55,924 bases of DNA from Carboxylicivirga fragile (GCA_025499625.1 JAFMVD010000041.1:1-55924); one strand, 5' to 3'; counted from the first letter of the stretch, positions 1 to 10,223 are shown. The notes: a model not told the origin generated them from the letters alone. Made by a program: numbers and translations.

Positions 1-92
1 TGTGGGGTAAATGTCTTTCGTTTCATAAATACAGTTCAAAATTAAAACTTTTTTGTCTACTCTTAAACTGTCCAGTTTTTGGGGAAGCTTAC

Positions 93-112
93 AAAAGGAT
101 AACCTCCTTTTC
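93..112. terminator. Small hairpin, possible terminator
   Basis: AAAAGGA (93-99) and TCCTTTT (105-111) form a 7-bp stem around a 5-base loop, with T-rich sequence after it on the plus strand. It could end a plus-strand gene lying left of the window. The stem is short, so this is tentative. The rest of 1-168 shows nothing else I can name. Confidence 0.35.
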
Positions 113-168
113 TTGGGCATTCTAATTTAAAACCCTAATCTTGTCATACATATTTATAAAAGAAGAAA

Positions 169-1299
169 ATGAAGCAATTATTTAAGTGGGGAATTCTACT
201 CGTACTAAGCATTGCAATAGCAATTTTAATTATTCTTAAATTCTATCCCGACCTGGTTCAAAAGCCAATCATGGTAGAACTAAGTACTAGTGAAGAATTA
301 ATAAGCGATGGACCTTATTTATTCTTTAATGGGGATAGTGTTAGTGTTGAGTGGGTTGAAAATAGCTCAAAAAAACAAGTCTCTATTTTACAATCTAAAC
401 CAATACATATCACTCGAGGCCCAAATTTCAAATTTAAAACCGCTGAAATAAATAGTTTAATTACGAAGTCAGAATCAAACTTTAATAAGGTACAAAACAT
501 TGCAGTGTTAAGCGATATTCATGGCCAATACGATTTGTACATCGAACTTATGCTTGCCAATAAACTAATCGATAAGGAACTTAATTGGAATTATAAAGAT
601 GGTCATCTTGTAATTATTGGTGATGCCTTTGACCGCGGCGACAAGGTTAACGAAACCCTATGGCATATCATTAAACTTTCACAACAAGCAAGTAAGCAAG
701 GTGGAAAGGTTCATTACTTATTAGGCAACCATGATGTTATGGTTCTTAATGGCGACTTAAGATATATTCATGATGACTATAAGTTGACAGAACGATTGTT
801 GAATAGGCCGTACGACGAATTATATGGTACGGACAGTTGGATAGGTCAATGGCTTAGACAACAGCCTGTAGCCATACAAATTAACGACATCGTATTCAAT
901 CATGCCGGTTTATCACCTGAGCTTATGCGAGCAGGATTAAGCATTAATGATATCAATACCACATTTGCCGAATCCATTATTGATAACAAAAGAGACAGTA
1001 TCAGAGCCAATCCTGATTTATCCCTATTAGCGCGATCAAAAGGTCCAATCTGGTACAGAGGTTATTTTCGCGACACAACCTTAACTACAGTTCAAGTTGA
1101 TAGTGTGTTAACTCATTTCAACGCCAATCGTATTGTTGTTGGACATACGTCTATGGATAAAGTAGAACACTATTTCGACACGAAAGTAATTGCAGCTGAC
1201 ACAAGTATTAAAAATGGTGAAAATGGTGAAATTTTATTCATTGAGAATGGCCAATGGTATAGAGGCAACTTACTAGGTGAGCGAAAGCTTATATGGTAA
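169..1299 (+). CDS. Membrane-anchored PPP-type metallophosphoesterase
   Basis: Predicted two-metal phosphoesterase of the calcineurin/PPP superfamily. One N-terminal hydrophobic helix (about residues 7-26) should anchor it in the inner membrane with the catalytic domain outside the cytoplasm. The classical blocks are present in order: SDIHG (D116, H118), GDAFDRGD (D152, D155), GNHD (N187, H188), FNHAG (H245) and VGHTS (H326). The GDxxDRG form is typical of PPP enzymes such as bacterial Shewanella-like phosphatases, rather than of cyclic-nucleotide phosphodiesterases. The gene stands alone, followed by a strong bidirectional terminator. The substrate (phosphoprotein, or small molecule such as a diadenosine polyphosphate) cannot be told from the sequence. 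The catalytic core is sure; the cellular role is not. Confidence 0.85.
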   Translation: MKQLFKWGILLVLSIAIAILIILKFYPDLVQKPIMVELSTSEELISDGPYLFFNGDSVSVEWVENSSKKQVSILQSKPIHITRGPNFKFKTAEINSLITKSESNFNKVQNIAVLSDIHGQYDLYIELMLANKLIDKELNWNYKDGHLVIIGDAFDRGDKVNETLWHIIKLSQQASKQGGKVHYLLGNHDVMVLNGDLRYIHDDYKLTERLLNRPYDELYGTDSWIGQWLRQQPVAIQINDIVFNHAGLSPELMRAGLSINDINTTFAESIIDNKRDSIRANPDLSLLARSKGPIWYRGYFRDTTLTTVQVDSVLTHFNANRIVVGHTSMDKVEHYFDTKVIAADTSIKNGENGEILFIENGQWYRGNLLGERKLIW

Positions 1300-1322
1300 A
1301 AAAATAGAACATGTTTCTGAAA

Positions 1323-1364
1323 ATATAAAAGTCGATTTTTCAATTGAAAAATCGGCTTTTATAT
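1323..1364. terminator. Bidirectional intrinsic terminator
   Basis: A 19-bp stem (1323-1341 and 1346-1364) with a single wobble pair surrounds the loop AATT, and A/T tracts lie on both sides. It sits between the stop of the phosphatase gene and the convergent stop of metF, so it can serve both strands. Confidence 0.85.
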
Positions 1365-1382
1365 TATGTATCACAATATAGT

Positions 1383-2336
1383 TTAAAAAATTGCCTCAGC
1401 TACTTTCCTAGTGCTATTGGTAGCCATCATTGTGTAGAAGTGCAAGAGTGGCACTCCCCTATCCATAAGCTCCTTAGATTGTTGGATACACCATTCTACC
1501 CCAACTTGCTTCACCTCATCATTATCCTTACACTTACGAATTTCATGAGCAAAAGCTTCAGGAATATCCACATGAAATATTTTGGGTAAAACGGTAAGCT
1601 GATTCATCAAAGTAATTGGTTTCAAACCGGGAATAATAGGCACTTTAATACCAATGGCACGACATCGATCCACAAAATCGAAATACTTAGCATTGTCAAA
1701 AAACATTTGCGTAACAATATACTCGGCTCCGGCATCCACTTTTTTCTTTAACCAAAACAAGTCCGAATCCAAATTGGGAGCTTCTTCATGCTTTTCAGGA
1801 TAGCCAGCTACTCCATAACCAAATGGCGTTTCAAAGGCATCGAGCAAAGTACCATCTAAAAACTGGCCAGTATTTAACTCGTTCACCTGATGAACCAAAT
1901 CGATGGCATAGTTATTTCCTTCTTCTTCTGGCTTAAAATATTTATCGCGATGGGCATTATCACCACGCAATAAAAGCACGTCATGAATACCAAGGAAGTT
2001 AAGGTCGATTAAAGCATATTCCGTTTCACTTTTGGTAAAACCACTACATATAATATGAGGCACTACTTTAATACCATAGCGATGCTGAATGGAAGCTGCT
2101 ACAGCAACTGTTCCAGGTCGTTTTCGCGCCACACGACGTTCAAACAAACCGCTTTTAACATCCTTGTAAACCATTTCATCGCGATGCGAAGTAATATTGA
2201 TATAAAGCGGATTAAACTCCTTTAATTGATCTATGGTGTAAAATACCTTATCAATGCTGTTGCCCTTTAAGGGCGGTAATAATTCAAATGAAAAAGCTGT
2301 TTTGTCTTCTGCTTTTATAAGATCAGCTACACTCAT
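1383..2336 (-). CDS. metF: 5,10-methylenetetrahydrofolate reductase MetF
   Basis: Flavoprotein that reduces 5,10-methylene-THF to 5-methyl-THF, the methyl donor for MetH. The 317-residue length fits the catalytic domain of the family. Recognisable blocks are FSFELLPP near the N-terminus, NITSHRDE, the segment LLLRGDNAH in the middle, and GAEYIVTQMFFDN followed by PIIPGLKPI in the C-terminal half, which form the TIM-barrel folate/FAD site. It lies 8 bases downstream of metH on the same strand, so the two are almost certainly co-transcribed and act in consecutive steps of methionine synthesis. No C-terminal SAM-regulatory domain is present, as expected for a bacterial enzyme. Confidence 0.96.
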   Translation of the reverse strand: MSVADLIKAEDKTAFSFELLPPLKGNSIDKVFYTIDQLKEFNPLYINITSHRDEMVYKDVKSGLFERRVARKRPGTVAVAASIQHRYGIKVVPHIICSGFTKSETEYALIDLNFLGIHDVLLLRGDNAHRDKYFKPEEEGNNYAIDLVHQVNELNTGQFLDGTLLDAFETPFGYGVAGYPEKHEEAPNLDSDLFWLKKKVDAGAEYIVTQMFFDNAKYFDFVDRCRAIGIKVPIIPGLKPITLMNQLTVLPKIFHVDIPEAFAHEIRKCKDNDEVKQVGVEWCIQQSKELMDRGVPLLHFYTMMATNSTRKVAEAIF

Positions 2337-2344
2337 GTATTCTA

Positions 2345-5300
2345 CTATTTATAATCTAAATTCAAAGGAATCCATTTTTCAACATCCTCAACCGATGTGT
2401 TTTTACGAGTCGCTAGTTCATCCACCTGATCTTTACCAATCTTACCAATTCCAAAGTAAATAGCATCGGGATGGGCGAAATAAACACCGCTTACCGATGC
2501 ATTTGGCAACATGCTAAAATGCTCGGTTAAAGTAATGTCAGAATTATCTTCTGCCTGCAGTAAATCAAACAATAGGCGCTTCTCGCTGTGATCGGGACAT
2601 GCAGGATAACCCAAGGCCGGACGAATACCTCTGTAACGTTCGCGAATAAGGTTCTCATGATCAATCTCTTCGTCAGGTGCATAACCCCAAAACTCGGTAC
2701 GAACCCTGTAATGCAACAATTCGGCAAAAGCTTCGGCCAAACGATCAGCCAATGACTTCAACAGGATACTACTGTAATCGTCATGATCAGCTTCAAACTT
2801 TTCAATCCACTTTTCGATACCAATGCCAGCCGTAACAGCGAACCCACCTAAATGATCGAAACGACCACTTTCCTTAGGCGCCACATAATCGCTTAAGCAA
2901 TGGAAGGTTTCCTTACCAGGTTTATCTTGCTGCTCTCGTATATGATGGAAAGTTGTAACAACTTCCTGTCTTGATTGATCTGAATAGATCTCAATATCAT
3001 CACCTACGCTATTGGCAGGAAAAATACCAAATACTGCATTGGCTTGCAACATCTTATCTTTCTCGATACGATCCAGCATATTTTGCGAATCGGTATACAA
3101 TTTCAATGCTTCTTCAGCTTTAGCACGTGCATCTTCCGACTTATATCGTGCTAACCAAGCTTCTTTTGAAGCATCGTCAGTCACTTTATCCATACCATCG
3201 TAATTGCCAGTTAAGCGCCATGCCTGGTAAAAGAAGGTCCAATCGATGAACTTACGTATTTCATGAATCGGATAGTCTTCGAGCACACGAACACCTATTT
3301 CAGCTGGAAGTGGAGTAATGGTATTGCTCCAATCAATTTGATGCTTCTTTTTTCGGGCTTCTTCAATTGGTAGTAGTTTCACTTGCTTCTTGTTTAAATT
3401 GCGTTCGCGCAACCCTTCATATTCGTTACGAATATTCTCAACAAAATTGTCCTTCTCCTTCTTCGACAACAAGGCACTTACTACCTGAACACTTTTGGAG
3501 GCATCCTTAACATGAATGACTGGATTACTATAATTAGGTTCAATTTTAACAGCTGTATGAATTTTTGATGTTGTAGCACCACCGATCAATAATGGCAACT
3601 TCATCTCTCTTTTTTCCATTTCACGCCCCACACTTACCATCTCCTCCAACGATGGCGTAATCAAACCGCTTAATCCAATTATATCAACATCGTGTTCTAC
3701 GGCTTCCTTCAGAATTTTATCGGTTGGTACCATCACACCAAGATCAATAACTTCATAGTTATTGCAAGCTAAAATAACCCCAACAATATTTTTACCAATA
3801 TCATGAACATCACCTTTTACGGTGGCCATTAATATTTTACCTGCTGACGATCCTCCCGAACCTGCGGCTTCTTTTTCAGCTTCGATATAAGGTTGTAGAA
3901 TGGCTACTGCTTTTTTCATGACACGCGCTGTTTTTACAACCTGTGGTAAAAACATCTTGCCTGAGCCAAATAAATCACCAACCACATTCATGCCATCCAT
4001 TAATGGACCTTCAATTATATCGAGCGAAAACTCATATTTTTCACGCGCCTCAATCAAATCTTCGTCTAGAAAATCAGGAAAACCTTTCACCAAGCAATAA
4101 GATAAGCGTTCTTCCAAATTGCCTTCGCGCCACTTTAAACGATTGTCTTCTTTGCCTTCTACTTTCTGATCTTTAAGATTCTCAGCAAACTCAATTAGAC
4201 GTTCGGTTGCATCTTCTCGTCTATTTAGAATAACATCCTCAACATGCTCTAATAAATCCTTAGGAATATCATCGTAAATCTGGAGCATTCCAGGATTCAC
4301 GATACCCATATCCATACCAACTTGAATAGCATGGTATAGAAAGGCCGAATGCATAGCTTCTCGCACAACATTGTTTCCTCTAAAAGAGAAAGATAAGTTA
4401 CTTACACCTCCACTCACCTTGGCGTATGGTAGGTTCTCTTTTATCCATTTAGTAGACTTGATAAAATCGACACCGTAATTATTATGCTCCTCAATTCCAG
4501 TAGCAATCGCCAAAATATTTGGATCGAAAATGATGTCCTCAGGTGGAAATTTAACAGTTTCTGTCAATATCTTATAAGCTCTTGAGCAGATTTCTTTACG
4601 TCGCTCAAAGGTATCGGCTTGTCCTTTTTCATCAAAGGCCATCACCACAACAGCTGCTCCGTATTGCTTTATTTTTGAAGCTTGTTCAACAAAAGGAGCT
4701 TCTCCTTCTTTCAAACTAATTGAATTAACGACTGCCTTACCTTGTAAACATTTCAATCCGGCCTCAAGCACTTCCCATTTCGAACTATCGACCATTACTG
4801 GAAGCTTTGAAATATCAGGTTCAGATCCCATCAGGTTTAGGAAAGTAACCATCTCTTTTTTGGCATCTAACATGGCATCATCCATGTTAACGTCAATTAT
4901 TTGAGCGCCACCCTCAACCTGATCGCGGGCAATATTAAGAGCCTCCTCGTATTTTTCTTCACGAATAAGACGGGCAAACTTACGCGAACCCGCTACGTTT
5001 GTTCGTTCACCTACATTAATAAAATTAAGCTCTTTCGAAAATGTTAATCCTTCGAGACCACTTAAACGGGTTACATGGTCAACTTCAGCTTCCTTATGAA
5101 CTTGCGCCTCCTCAATCATTTTTGCAAACTCACGAATATGGTCAGGTGTGGTGCCGCAACAACCACCAATAATATTCACCAAACCATTATCGAGATATTC
5201 TTTTACCTGTGGCGCCATTTGATGTGGCGTTTCATCGTACTCCCCAAATTGATTTGGTAAACCAGCATTAGGATAAGCACTAATCTTGAAAGGTGCCCTT

Positions 5301-6082
5301 TTTCCTAACTCCTCAATGTAAGGGCGCAGATCGTTGGCTCCAAATGAGCAATTTAATCCTACCGATAACAGGTCAACATGAGACACTGAATTCAAAAAGG
5401 CTTCCATGGTCTGACCAGAAAGGGTTCTTCCGCTGGCATCAGCCACAGTAGCCGAAACCATAACAGGCATTTTTTCAATACCTTTTGCTTTTAATCCTTC
5501 ATCAATCGCAAATAAGGCAGCCTTAGCATTTAAGGTATCAAAAATGGTCTCAACCAAAAATAAATCGACGCCTCCATCCAATAATCCATGTACCTGTTCA
5601 AGGTATGAATCCTTAAGATCATCAAACGAAACTGCTCTAAAACCAGGATTATTAACATCAGGCGATAATGATGCCGTTTTATTAGTCGGCCCTATAGCAC
5701 CAGCAACGAAACGTGGTTTTTCGTCGGTACTTATGGCTTCTGCCGCTTCACGAGCTATTATCGCACTCTGTTTATTTAACTGAAGTACTACATCTTCCAT
5801 GGCATAATCGGCCTGCGAAATTGATGTGGCATTAAACGTGTTTGTTTCAATTATATCTGATCCAGCTTCTAAATATTGGGTGTGAATACCCTTGATTATT
5901 TCAGGCTGAGTAATAGATAGCAGGTCATTATTTCCCTTTAAAGGCGAGGAATGATTCTTAAAACGATCCGTTCTAAAGTCTTCTTCTTCAAGCTTATGGT
6001 TTTGAATGAGACTTCCCATGGCGCCATCCAAAAGAAGTACCCTATCCTTTAAAACTTTATACAACAATTCTGTTCGATTCAT
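2345..6082 (-). CDS. metH: Cobalamin-dependent methionine synthase MetH
   Basis: Full-length, four-module B12 methionine synthase of 1245 residues (E. coli enzyme 1227). It transfers the methyl group of 5-methyl-THF to homocysteine through methylcobalamin. The homocysteine module carries the zinc ligands C245 and C308/C309 ([10 protein letters not shown]). The pterin module follows ([13 protein letters not shown], about residue 355 on). The cap and B12 modules contain DVHDIGKN, with the lower axial ligand at H760. The C-terminal part is the SAM-dependent reactivation domain ([12 protein letters not shown] near residue 1160). The start [14 protein letters not shown] places the first strand (LLLDGAMG) where the family has it. 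First gene of the metH-metF operon. No SAM or cobalamin riboswitch is evident in the 263 bases upstream. Confidence 0.98.
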   Translation of the reverse strand: MNRTELLYKVLKDRVLLLDGAMGSLIQNHKLEEEDFRTDRFKNHSSPLKGNNDLLSITQPEIIKGIHTQYLEAGSDIIETNTFNATSISQADYAMEDVVLQLNKQSAIIAREAAEAISTDEKPRFVAGAIGPTNKTASLSPDVNNPGFRAVSFDDLKDSYLEQVHGLLDGGVDLFLVETIFDTLNAKAALFAIDEGLKAKGIEKMPVMVSATVADASGRTLSGQTMEAFLNSVSHVDLLSVGLNCSFGANDLRPYIEELGKRAPFKISAYPNAGLPNQFGEYDETPHQMAPQVKEYLDNGLVNIIGGCCGTTPDHIREFAKMIEEAQVHKEAEVDHVTRLSGLEGLTFSKELNFINVGERTNVAGSRKFARLIREEKYEEALNIARDQVEGGAQIIDVNMDDAMLDAKKEMVTFLNLMGSEPDISKLPVMVDSSKWEVLEAGLKCLQGKAVVNSISLKEGEAPFVEQASKIKQYGAAVVVMAFDEKGQADTFERRKEICSRAYKILTETVKFPPEDIIFDPNILAIATGIEEHNNYGVDFIKSTKWIKENLPYAKVSGGVSNLSFSFRGNNVVREAMHSAFLYHAIQVGMDMGIVNPGMLQIYDDIPKDLLEHVEDVILNRREDATERLIEFAENLKDQKVEGKEDNRLKWREGNLEERLSYCLVKGFPDFLDEDLIEAREKYEFSLDIIEGPLMDGMNVVGDLFGSGKMFLPQVVKTARVMKKAVAILQPYIEAEKEAAGSGGSSAGKILMATVKGDVHDIGKNIVGVILACNNYEVIDLGVMVPTDKILKEAVEHDVDIIGLSGLITPSLEEMVSVGREMEKREMKLPLLIGGATTSKIHTAVKIEPNYSNPVIHVKDASKSVQVVSALLSKKEKDNFVENIRNEYEGLRERNLNKKQVKLLPIEEARKKKHQIDWSNTITPLPAEIGVRVLEDYPIHEIRKFIDWTFFYQAWRLTGNYDGMDKVTDDASKEAWLARYKSEDARAKAEEALKLYTDSQNMLDRIEKDKMLQANAVFGIFPANSVGDDIEIYSDQSRQEVVTTFHHIREQQDKPGKETFHCLSDYVAPKESGRFDHLGGFAVTAGIGIEKWIEKFEADHDDYSSILLKSLADRLAEAFAELLHYRVRTEFWGYAPDEEIDHENLIRERYRGIRPALGYPACPDHSEKRLLFDLLQAEDNSDITLTEHFSMLPNASVSGVYFAHPDAIYFGIGKIGKDQVDELATRKNTSVEDVEKWIPLNLDYK

Positions 6083-6133
6083 GTCGCGTCGTAAAATAAT
6101 ATATGGTTAATGTTTTTATGGTTCTTACACTTT

Positions 6134-6158
6134 AACCTCCCTCGATAGCTATCGGGTT
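6134..6158. repeat. Palindromic element CGATAGCTATCG
   Basis: A perfect 12-bp palindrome CGATAGCTATCG (6143-6154) lies inside a wider imperfect inverted repeat (AACC at 6134-6137, GGTT at 6155-6158). It is in the leader of metH, about 55-80 bases before the start codon. It may be an interspersed palindromic repeat, a protein site or an RNA hairpin; the sequence alone does not decide. Confidence 0.4.
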
Positions 6159-6216
6159 AGCAAAAGATGGTTATCGCTAATAACATATGAAATGGTCAAA
6201 AGTTAGAAGCTTTTAG

Positions 6217-6224
6217 CAAAATTA
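6217..6224 (-). promoter_or_regulatory. Candidate -7 promoter element for metH
   Basis: On the minus strand this reads TAATTTTG, a match to the Bacteroidota -7 consensus TAnnTTTG, about 135 bases upstream of the metH start. I see no clear TTTG -33 box at the usual distance, so this is only a candidate. Confidence 0.3.
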
Positions 6225-6300
6225 AGAATAAATAAGTAATGATGGATGTAAGTGCTCATTTTTAATGAGGTTCACAATAAATATCAGACTAATTGCGAAA

Positions 6301-6327
6301 ATATAGTTGCACCTTACCTAACTATAT
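6301..6327 (-). terminator. AT-rich hairpin after the DXD glycosyltransferase gene
   Basis: ATATAGTT (6301-6308) and AACTATAT (6320-6327) can pair as an 8-bp stem, just downstream of the stop of the minus-strand gene 6346-7008. The stem has only one G/C pair, so termination would be weak. Confidence 0.25.
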
Positions 6328-6345
6328 AATGTTGTAAATATCTCC

Positions 6346-7008
6346 TTACACTTTTTCTCCTATTACCGGAGTTAATTGAGTTTGTTTTTTCCAGTGATTT
6401 TTTCTGCTAATCCCATATAAAAATAATTTGCTCATAGGGTAACTAAATTCTACATTATTGGCGTAATCAAAACTTAATTCTCTATATAAATCAGTTGATT
6501 CTTTTTTTACACTATTTATAGCTTCAGTATATGCAGAAGGACCTGTCATTTGATGCGTATTGTAAGGATATTTATTCTCTTTGAGGTTACGAATTACAAT
6601 ATCTAATGTTTTTTCCAAAAACACATGCTCTGGTTCATAAAACAAAGCATACTGTACGTAAAACTTTAAATTGCCTTCCAACGTTATGACTGCCTTATCA
6701 GAGGGTAAAATAAATTCACCTATAGGCCTAGTGATCCTGCTATCGATATCAAGGTAAATTCCACCTTTTCTATAGAGAATGGCATAACGAAAAAAATCAG
6801 CCATAGCCGCCCCAATATTAATCTTCTTAAACAAGGTATATATGTCATTACCAAATTCATCTAGAATAAAAGCATCAATTCTGTCATCATCGTAGAATTG
6901 ATAATCATAATCTGGATTCCTCTTTTTTAACTGACGAATATGCCATTTAGTAATTAAAGGGAGCTTATCTGTTTTAAAAGTTTGAATAATCGTCTTTGGA
7001 ATTGCCAT
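6346..7008 (-). CDS. DXD-type glycosyltransferase (Gly_transf_sug/OCH1-like)
   Basis: Predicted sugar transferase of the family named for a sugar-binding region with a DXD motif (GT32-like). The opening IPKTIIQTFKTDKLP is the usual first strand. The block NIGAAMADFFRYAILYRKGGIYLDIDSRI contains YLDID, the DXD motif that binds the nucleotide-sugar/metal complex. At 220 residues it is a compact member of the family. No signal peptide or membrane helix is visible, so it should act on the cytoplasmic face of the inner membrane. It is transcribed alone on the minus strand at the left edge of the glycan region. Donor and acceptor are unknown. Capsule or LPS decoration is inferred from context. Confidence 0.85.
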   Translation of the reverse strand: MAIPKTIIQTFKTDKLPLITKWHIRQLKKRNPDYDYQFYDDDRIDAFILDEFGNDIYTLFKKINIGAAMADFFRYAILYRKGGIYLDIDSRITRPIGEFILPSDKAVITLEGNLKFYVQYALFYEPEHVFLEKTLDIVIRNLKENKYPYNTHQMTGPSAYTEAINSVKKESTDLYRELSFDYANNVEFSYPMSKLFLYGISRKNHWKKQTQLTPVIGEKV

Positions 7009-7114
7009 CTCACAGATTAATTAAATTCAGCATAAAAATATAAAATTTCCTTTATCTTTTACAGCTTTAGCACTAATGGATGTTAATACTAAAAAAATAA
7101 GAAGAAAATTTTAA

Positions 7115-7290
7115 ATTTATCAGCTTGTCTCGGAGCTAGACTAAAAAAATTATCCTCTAACAATAGAAGATAAAATATTATTAAATCTTTATGGAAAACA
7201 AATCTGCAATATCATCGATGCCATGGAAAATTGCGAAAGTCGCACTCATCAATTAGGATGAACTGATGCAGCTAAAAACTTAAAGCAATT
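7115..7290 (+). pseudogene. Decayed reading frame, origin unknown
   Basis: One frame of this otherwise empty 406-base gap (7009-7414) gives protein-like sequence broken by in-frame stops. After a stop at 7142 there are 38 codons ending in DAMENCESRTHQLG, then TGA, then TDAAKNLKQFH and TAG. The composition (charged, helix-like, with Cys, His and Met) is unlike the AT-rich background. I do not recognise the family. It may be the tail of a lost glycan-locus or mobile-element gene. The rest of the gap is AT-rich spacer with one promoter-like element. Confidence 0.3.
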
Positions 7291-7372
7291 TCACTAGGTA
7301 GGTTAATTATAATTCATAAATTTGTCCACTAAATTGTACTTTTAACAAATTATACCTCTCAAAATAAATCGG

Positions 7373-7380
7373 TATTTTTG
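7373..7380 (+). promoter_or_regulatory. Candidate -7 element for the DegT-NeuD-GT2 operon
   Basis: TATTTTTG matches TAnnTTTG exactly and lies 34 bases before the start codon at 7415, giving a leader of about 30 bases. No convincing -33 TTTG is present, so promoter strength is uncertain. Confidence 0.45.
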
Positions 7381-7414
7381 CTTTTATACTAAACGAAAAT
7401 CTTGAAATATTATA

Positions 7415-8512
7415 ATGAGCAAAAAAATCCTTGTTACAGAACCATTAATGCCATCTTTAGATAATTTCAATAATTATCTACATGAGATTTGGCAGAACAA
7501 ATGGCTAACAAATAATGGCTCTTTCCATAAAAGATTAGAAAAAAAACTAGCTGATTACCTTGATGTCCCCAACCTGTCTCTCTTTACAAATGGCACTTTA
7601 GCTCTTCAAACAGCGTTGCAAGTTTTAGATATAAAAGGTGAGGTTATTACCACACCTTATACATTTGTGGCAACTTCAACGTCTCTGATATGGAATAATG
7701 TTAAACCTGTTTTTGTTGATATTGATCCTGTCTGGTGTAATATGGACTGCGACAAGATTGAGGAAGCTATTACTGAGAATACAACTGCGATATTACCGGT
7801 ACACGTTTACGGAAATCCCTGCGACAATTCGAAAATTCAGAGCATTGCTGATAAGCATGGACTAAAAGTCATTTACGATGCTGCTCATGCTTTTGGAATT
7901 AAACAGAATGGACAATCAATTCTAAACTGGGGGGATCTTTCCATATTAAGTTTTCATGCAACCAAAACATTCTCCACCATCGAAGGAGGAGCTATTGTTT
8001 GTCATGACAAAGCAACCAAGAAAAAAATTGATCTTCTCAAGAACTTTGGTTTCAACGGTGAAACCGAGGTTATTGCAGCCGGCATCAATGGTAAAATGAA
8101 TGAAGTACAGGCTGCTTATGGCTTAGCGGCACTTGATATAATTGATAGTGCCATCTCCCAACGTAAAAAAATTAGCCTACTTTATCAAAAGCAACTTGCA
8201 GGAATTAATGGTATTCAGATGATGCCAAATCCAGAGGGAGTAGATCACAACTATTCTTACTTCCCAATATTCGTGAATCAGGATAAATATGGCAAAAGTC
8301 GCGATGAATTATACCTACATTTAAAACAGAATGAAGTCTTTGGTCGTCGGTATTTCTACCCACTACTAACCGACTTTGAACCCTTTAATCAACATCCATC
8401 TGATCATTTAAGTATTGCCAAAACCATGGCTAATCAAGTGATATGTTTACCTTTGCACCACAACATGAAGGAGGAACAAGTTGAATATATTGTTTCTCTA
8501 ATTAAAGCATAG
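7415..8512 (+). CDS. DegT/DnrJ/EryC1/StrS-type sugar aminotransferase
   Basis: PLP-dependent fold-type I aminotransferase of the family that aminates nucleotide-linked keto-sugars. Family blocks are present: FTNGTLALQTAL early on (PLP phosphate region), PVHVYGNPCD, VIYDAAHAFG (the Asp that contacts the PLP ring nitrogen), and SFHATKTFSTIEGGAIV with the Schiff-base lysine at K184. Length 365 is normal. It is first in a tight plus-strand set and 12 bases before a NeuD-like acyltransferase. That pairing is common in pathways that make amino-sugars and then N-acylate them (QdtB/QdtC- or PglE/PglD-like). The keto-sugar-forming dehydratase is not in the window and must be encoded elsewhere. Confidence 0.92.
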   Translation: MSKKILVTEPLMPSLDNFNNYLHEIWQNKWLTNNGSFHKRLEKKLADYLDVPNLSLFTNGTLALQTALQVLDIKGEVITTPYTFVATSTSLIWNNVKPVFVDIDPVWCNMDCDKIEEAITENTTAILPVHVYGNPCDNSKIQSIADKHGLKVIYDAAHAFGIKQNGQSILNWGDLSILSFHATKTFSTIEGGAIVCHDKATKKKIDLLKNFGFNGETEVIAAGINGKMNEVQAAYGLAALDIIDSAISQRKKISLLYQKQLAGINGIQMMPNPEGVDHNYSYFPIFVNQDKYGKSRDELYLHLKQNEVFGRRYFYPLLTDFEPFNQHPSDHLSIAKTMANQVICLPLHHNMKEEQVEYIVSLIKA

Positions 8513-8524
8513 TACATTCATACG

Positions 8525-9172
8525 ATGAAGAAACTAGTAATATTGGGAGGAAGTGGCATTGGTATGTTAGCAGCATCCATTGCCTGCGATTTAGGAGAAT
8601 ATGAAGTATTAGGTTTCTTAAACGACATTGAACCTATTGGAAGTGAAATAGGAAAATTTAAAAAATATAAGGTAATTGGCACAAGTAAAGATGTGAGCCA
8701 GTTTTTACAAAGAAAAGACGTCTTGTTTTTTGTTGCATACGTTGGAATGAAAAATGAAAAAAAGGTATACAACAAACTGCTATCACTCAATATCCCTTCC
8801 AATCGTTTTGCTACATTAATTCATCCCTCCGCCATTATACCAAAAGACTTTTGTAAAATTGGAAATGGCGTATTAATAGCTCCACTGGCACAGCTTGGCC
8901 CCGATACAGTAGTTGAAGACAATTGTATTATGCTGGCAAATTCTTATTTAGCTCATGACAGTACTTTAAAAAGGTTTGCACACCTTGCAGCTAATGCTGT
9001 TGTTGGAGCCAATGTTACTGTAGGATTAGCCTGTCACATCGGATTAAATGCAACAATCCGTGAAAAAACAACAATTGGAAACTTCTCTTTAGTTGGAAGT
9101 GGCTCAATGGTATTAGAAGATATTGAAGAAGGTACAATTGTTGCTGGAAATCCTTCAAAAAAATTAACTTAG
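8525..9172 (+). CDS. NeuD/PglD-family sugar acyltransferase
   Basis: The N-terminal Rossmann-like part starts LVILGGSGIGM and would bind the UDP- or dTDP-sugar. The C-terminal half from about residue 95 is a left-handed parallel beta-helix with hexapeptide repeats (IGNGVLIAPLAQLGPDTVV, then VGANVTVG and IREKTTIGNFSLVGSGSMV), the acetyl-CoA site. Length 215 matches PglD/NeuD. The HDS/HLA region (about residues 140-150) holds the histidine pair expected for catalysis. It probably acylates the amino-sugar made by the aminotransferase 12 bases upstream. The next gene begins one base after its stop, which suggests translational coupling. Confidence 0.9.
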   Translation: MKKLVILGGSGIGMLAASIACDLGEYEVLGFLNDIEPIGSEIGKFKKYKVIGTSKDVSQFLQRKDVLFFVAYVGMKNEKKVYNKLLSLNIPSNRFATLIHPSAIIPKDFCKIGNGVLIAPLAQLGPDTVVEDNCIMLANSYLAHDSTLKRFAHLAANAVVGANVTVGLACHIGLNATIREKTTIGNFSLVGSGSMVLEDIEEGTIVAGNPSKKLT

Positions 9173-9173
9173 A

Positions 9174-10223
9174 ATGGATAGTGTTTGGAAAGCCTTTAAT
9201 GAGCGATTTGAACCGAAAGAGGAATATTTAGGGACGGACAAAGAAGTTAATAATTCATGTCCATTAGTTTCGGTGGTTGTTCCAACTTATCGGCACGAAA
9301 AATTTATTGACGAATGCATAAATAGTATTATCAGTCAAAAAACTAACTTTTCTTTTGAGATAATAATAGGTGAAGATGGTTCAGATGATGATACCTTGGC
9401 TATCTGTAAAAAATATGCAGAAAAGCACACCAATCTTATACGCTTATTCATCCGAGATAGAAATACATCTAACTATTTGGAAGGTAACAAAACACTATTC
9501 CGTTTTAATAACGCATGGTGCAGAGAGTCAGCAAGAGGTAAATATATAGCCATGTGCGAAGGAGATGACTATTGGACAGATTCCTTAAAACTTCAAAAAC
9601 AGGCTGACTTCTTAGAAAGTAATCCAGACTATACACTTTGTTTTCATGCTGCAGATGTATTTTTGCAAAAGGAACACAGAATTACAAAAGATACTATAAC
9701 GAAGGTTCCTAGTGAGTCGACCAGTATTTCTCATTTAATTGTTAGAGGTAACTATATTCACACACCTACAGTTATGCATAGGCGTGAAAATGTTGTTTCA
9801 CCACCTCCTGAGTTTTTCTACTCCATAGTAGGTGATTATTTCCTTAACATGCTGAGCGCCGAAAAGGGTCTAATAAAATACTTACCAGAAACCATGGCGA
9901 TATACAGAATTCATTCTGGAGGAGTTTGGTCAACAAAGGCTGAAAAATCAAGAATGATTGAATGGATTAAATTACTTATAGCCTTATTAAGATACTTTTC
10001 AAGACAAAGAAATGATAAAATAACAAAACAAATTGCAAATAAAATTAAGCAGCAACAAAAGCATTTCATTATAAATGAACTAAAATCGAGCACTGGCAGG
10101 ATTAGTTATTTTTATGTTGATAAGACATATAATAAGAACTGGTCATTAAAAATAAGCAGGTACCGTTTTTTAAGATCCAAGCTCTCATATCTATTTAAAA
10201 AAGTAAAATCAATTCACAGCTAG
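9174..10223 (+). CDS. Family 2 glycosyltransferase
   Basis: GT-A fold inverting glycosyltransferase. After about 30 leading residues comes VSVVVPTYRHEKFIDECINS, the first GT2 strand-helix unit. IIIGEDGSDDDT binds the nucleotide, and MCEGDDYWTD provides the DXD-like metal site. The C-terminal 100 residues are very basic (many Lys/Arg), as in peripheral enzymes that sit on acidic membranes. No membrane helix is present. Third in the plus-strand glycan set, starting one base after the NeuD-like stop. The sugar and linkage cannot be read from the sequence. Confidence 0.88.
   Translation: MDSVWKAFNERFEPKEEYLGTDKEVNNSCPLVSVVVPTYRHEKFIDECINSIISQKTNFSFEIIIGEDGSDDDTLAICKKYAEKHTNLIRLFIRDRNTSNYLEGNKTLFRFNNAWCRESARGKYIAMCEGDDYWTDSLKLQKQADFLESNPDYTLCFHAADVFLQKEHRITKDTITKVPSESTSISHLIVRGNYIHTPTVMHRRENVVSPPPEFFYSIVGDYFLNMLSAEKGLIKYLPETMAIYRIHSGGVWSTKAEKSRMIEWIKLLIALLRYFSRQRNDKITKQIANKIKQQQKHFIINELKSSTGRISYFYVDKTYNKNWSLKISRYRFLRSKLSYLFKKVKSIHS

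Noticed and set aside
6083-6345. A SAM or cobalamin riboswitch upstream of metH
   Set aside because: I found no conserved B12-box or SAM-riboswitch core; only a short palindrome and AT-rich spacer are visible.
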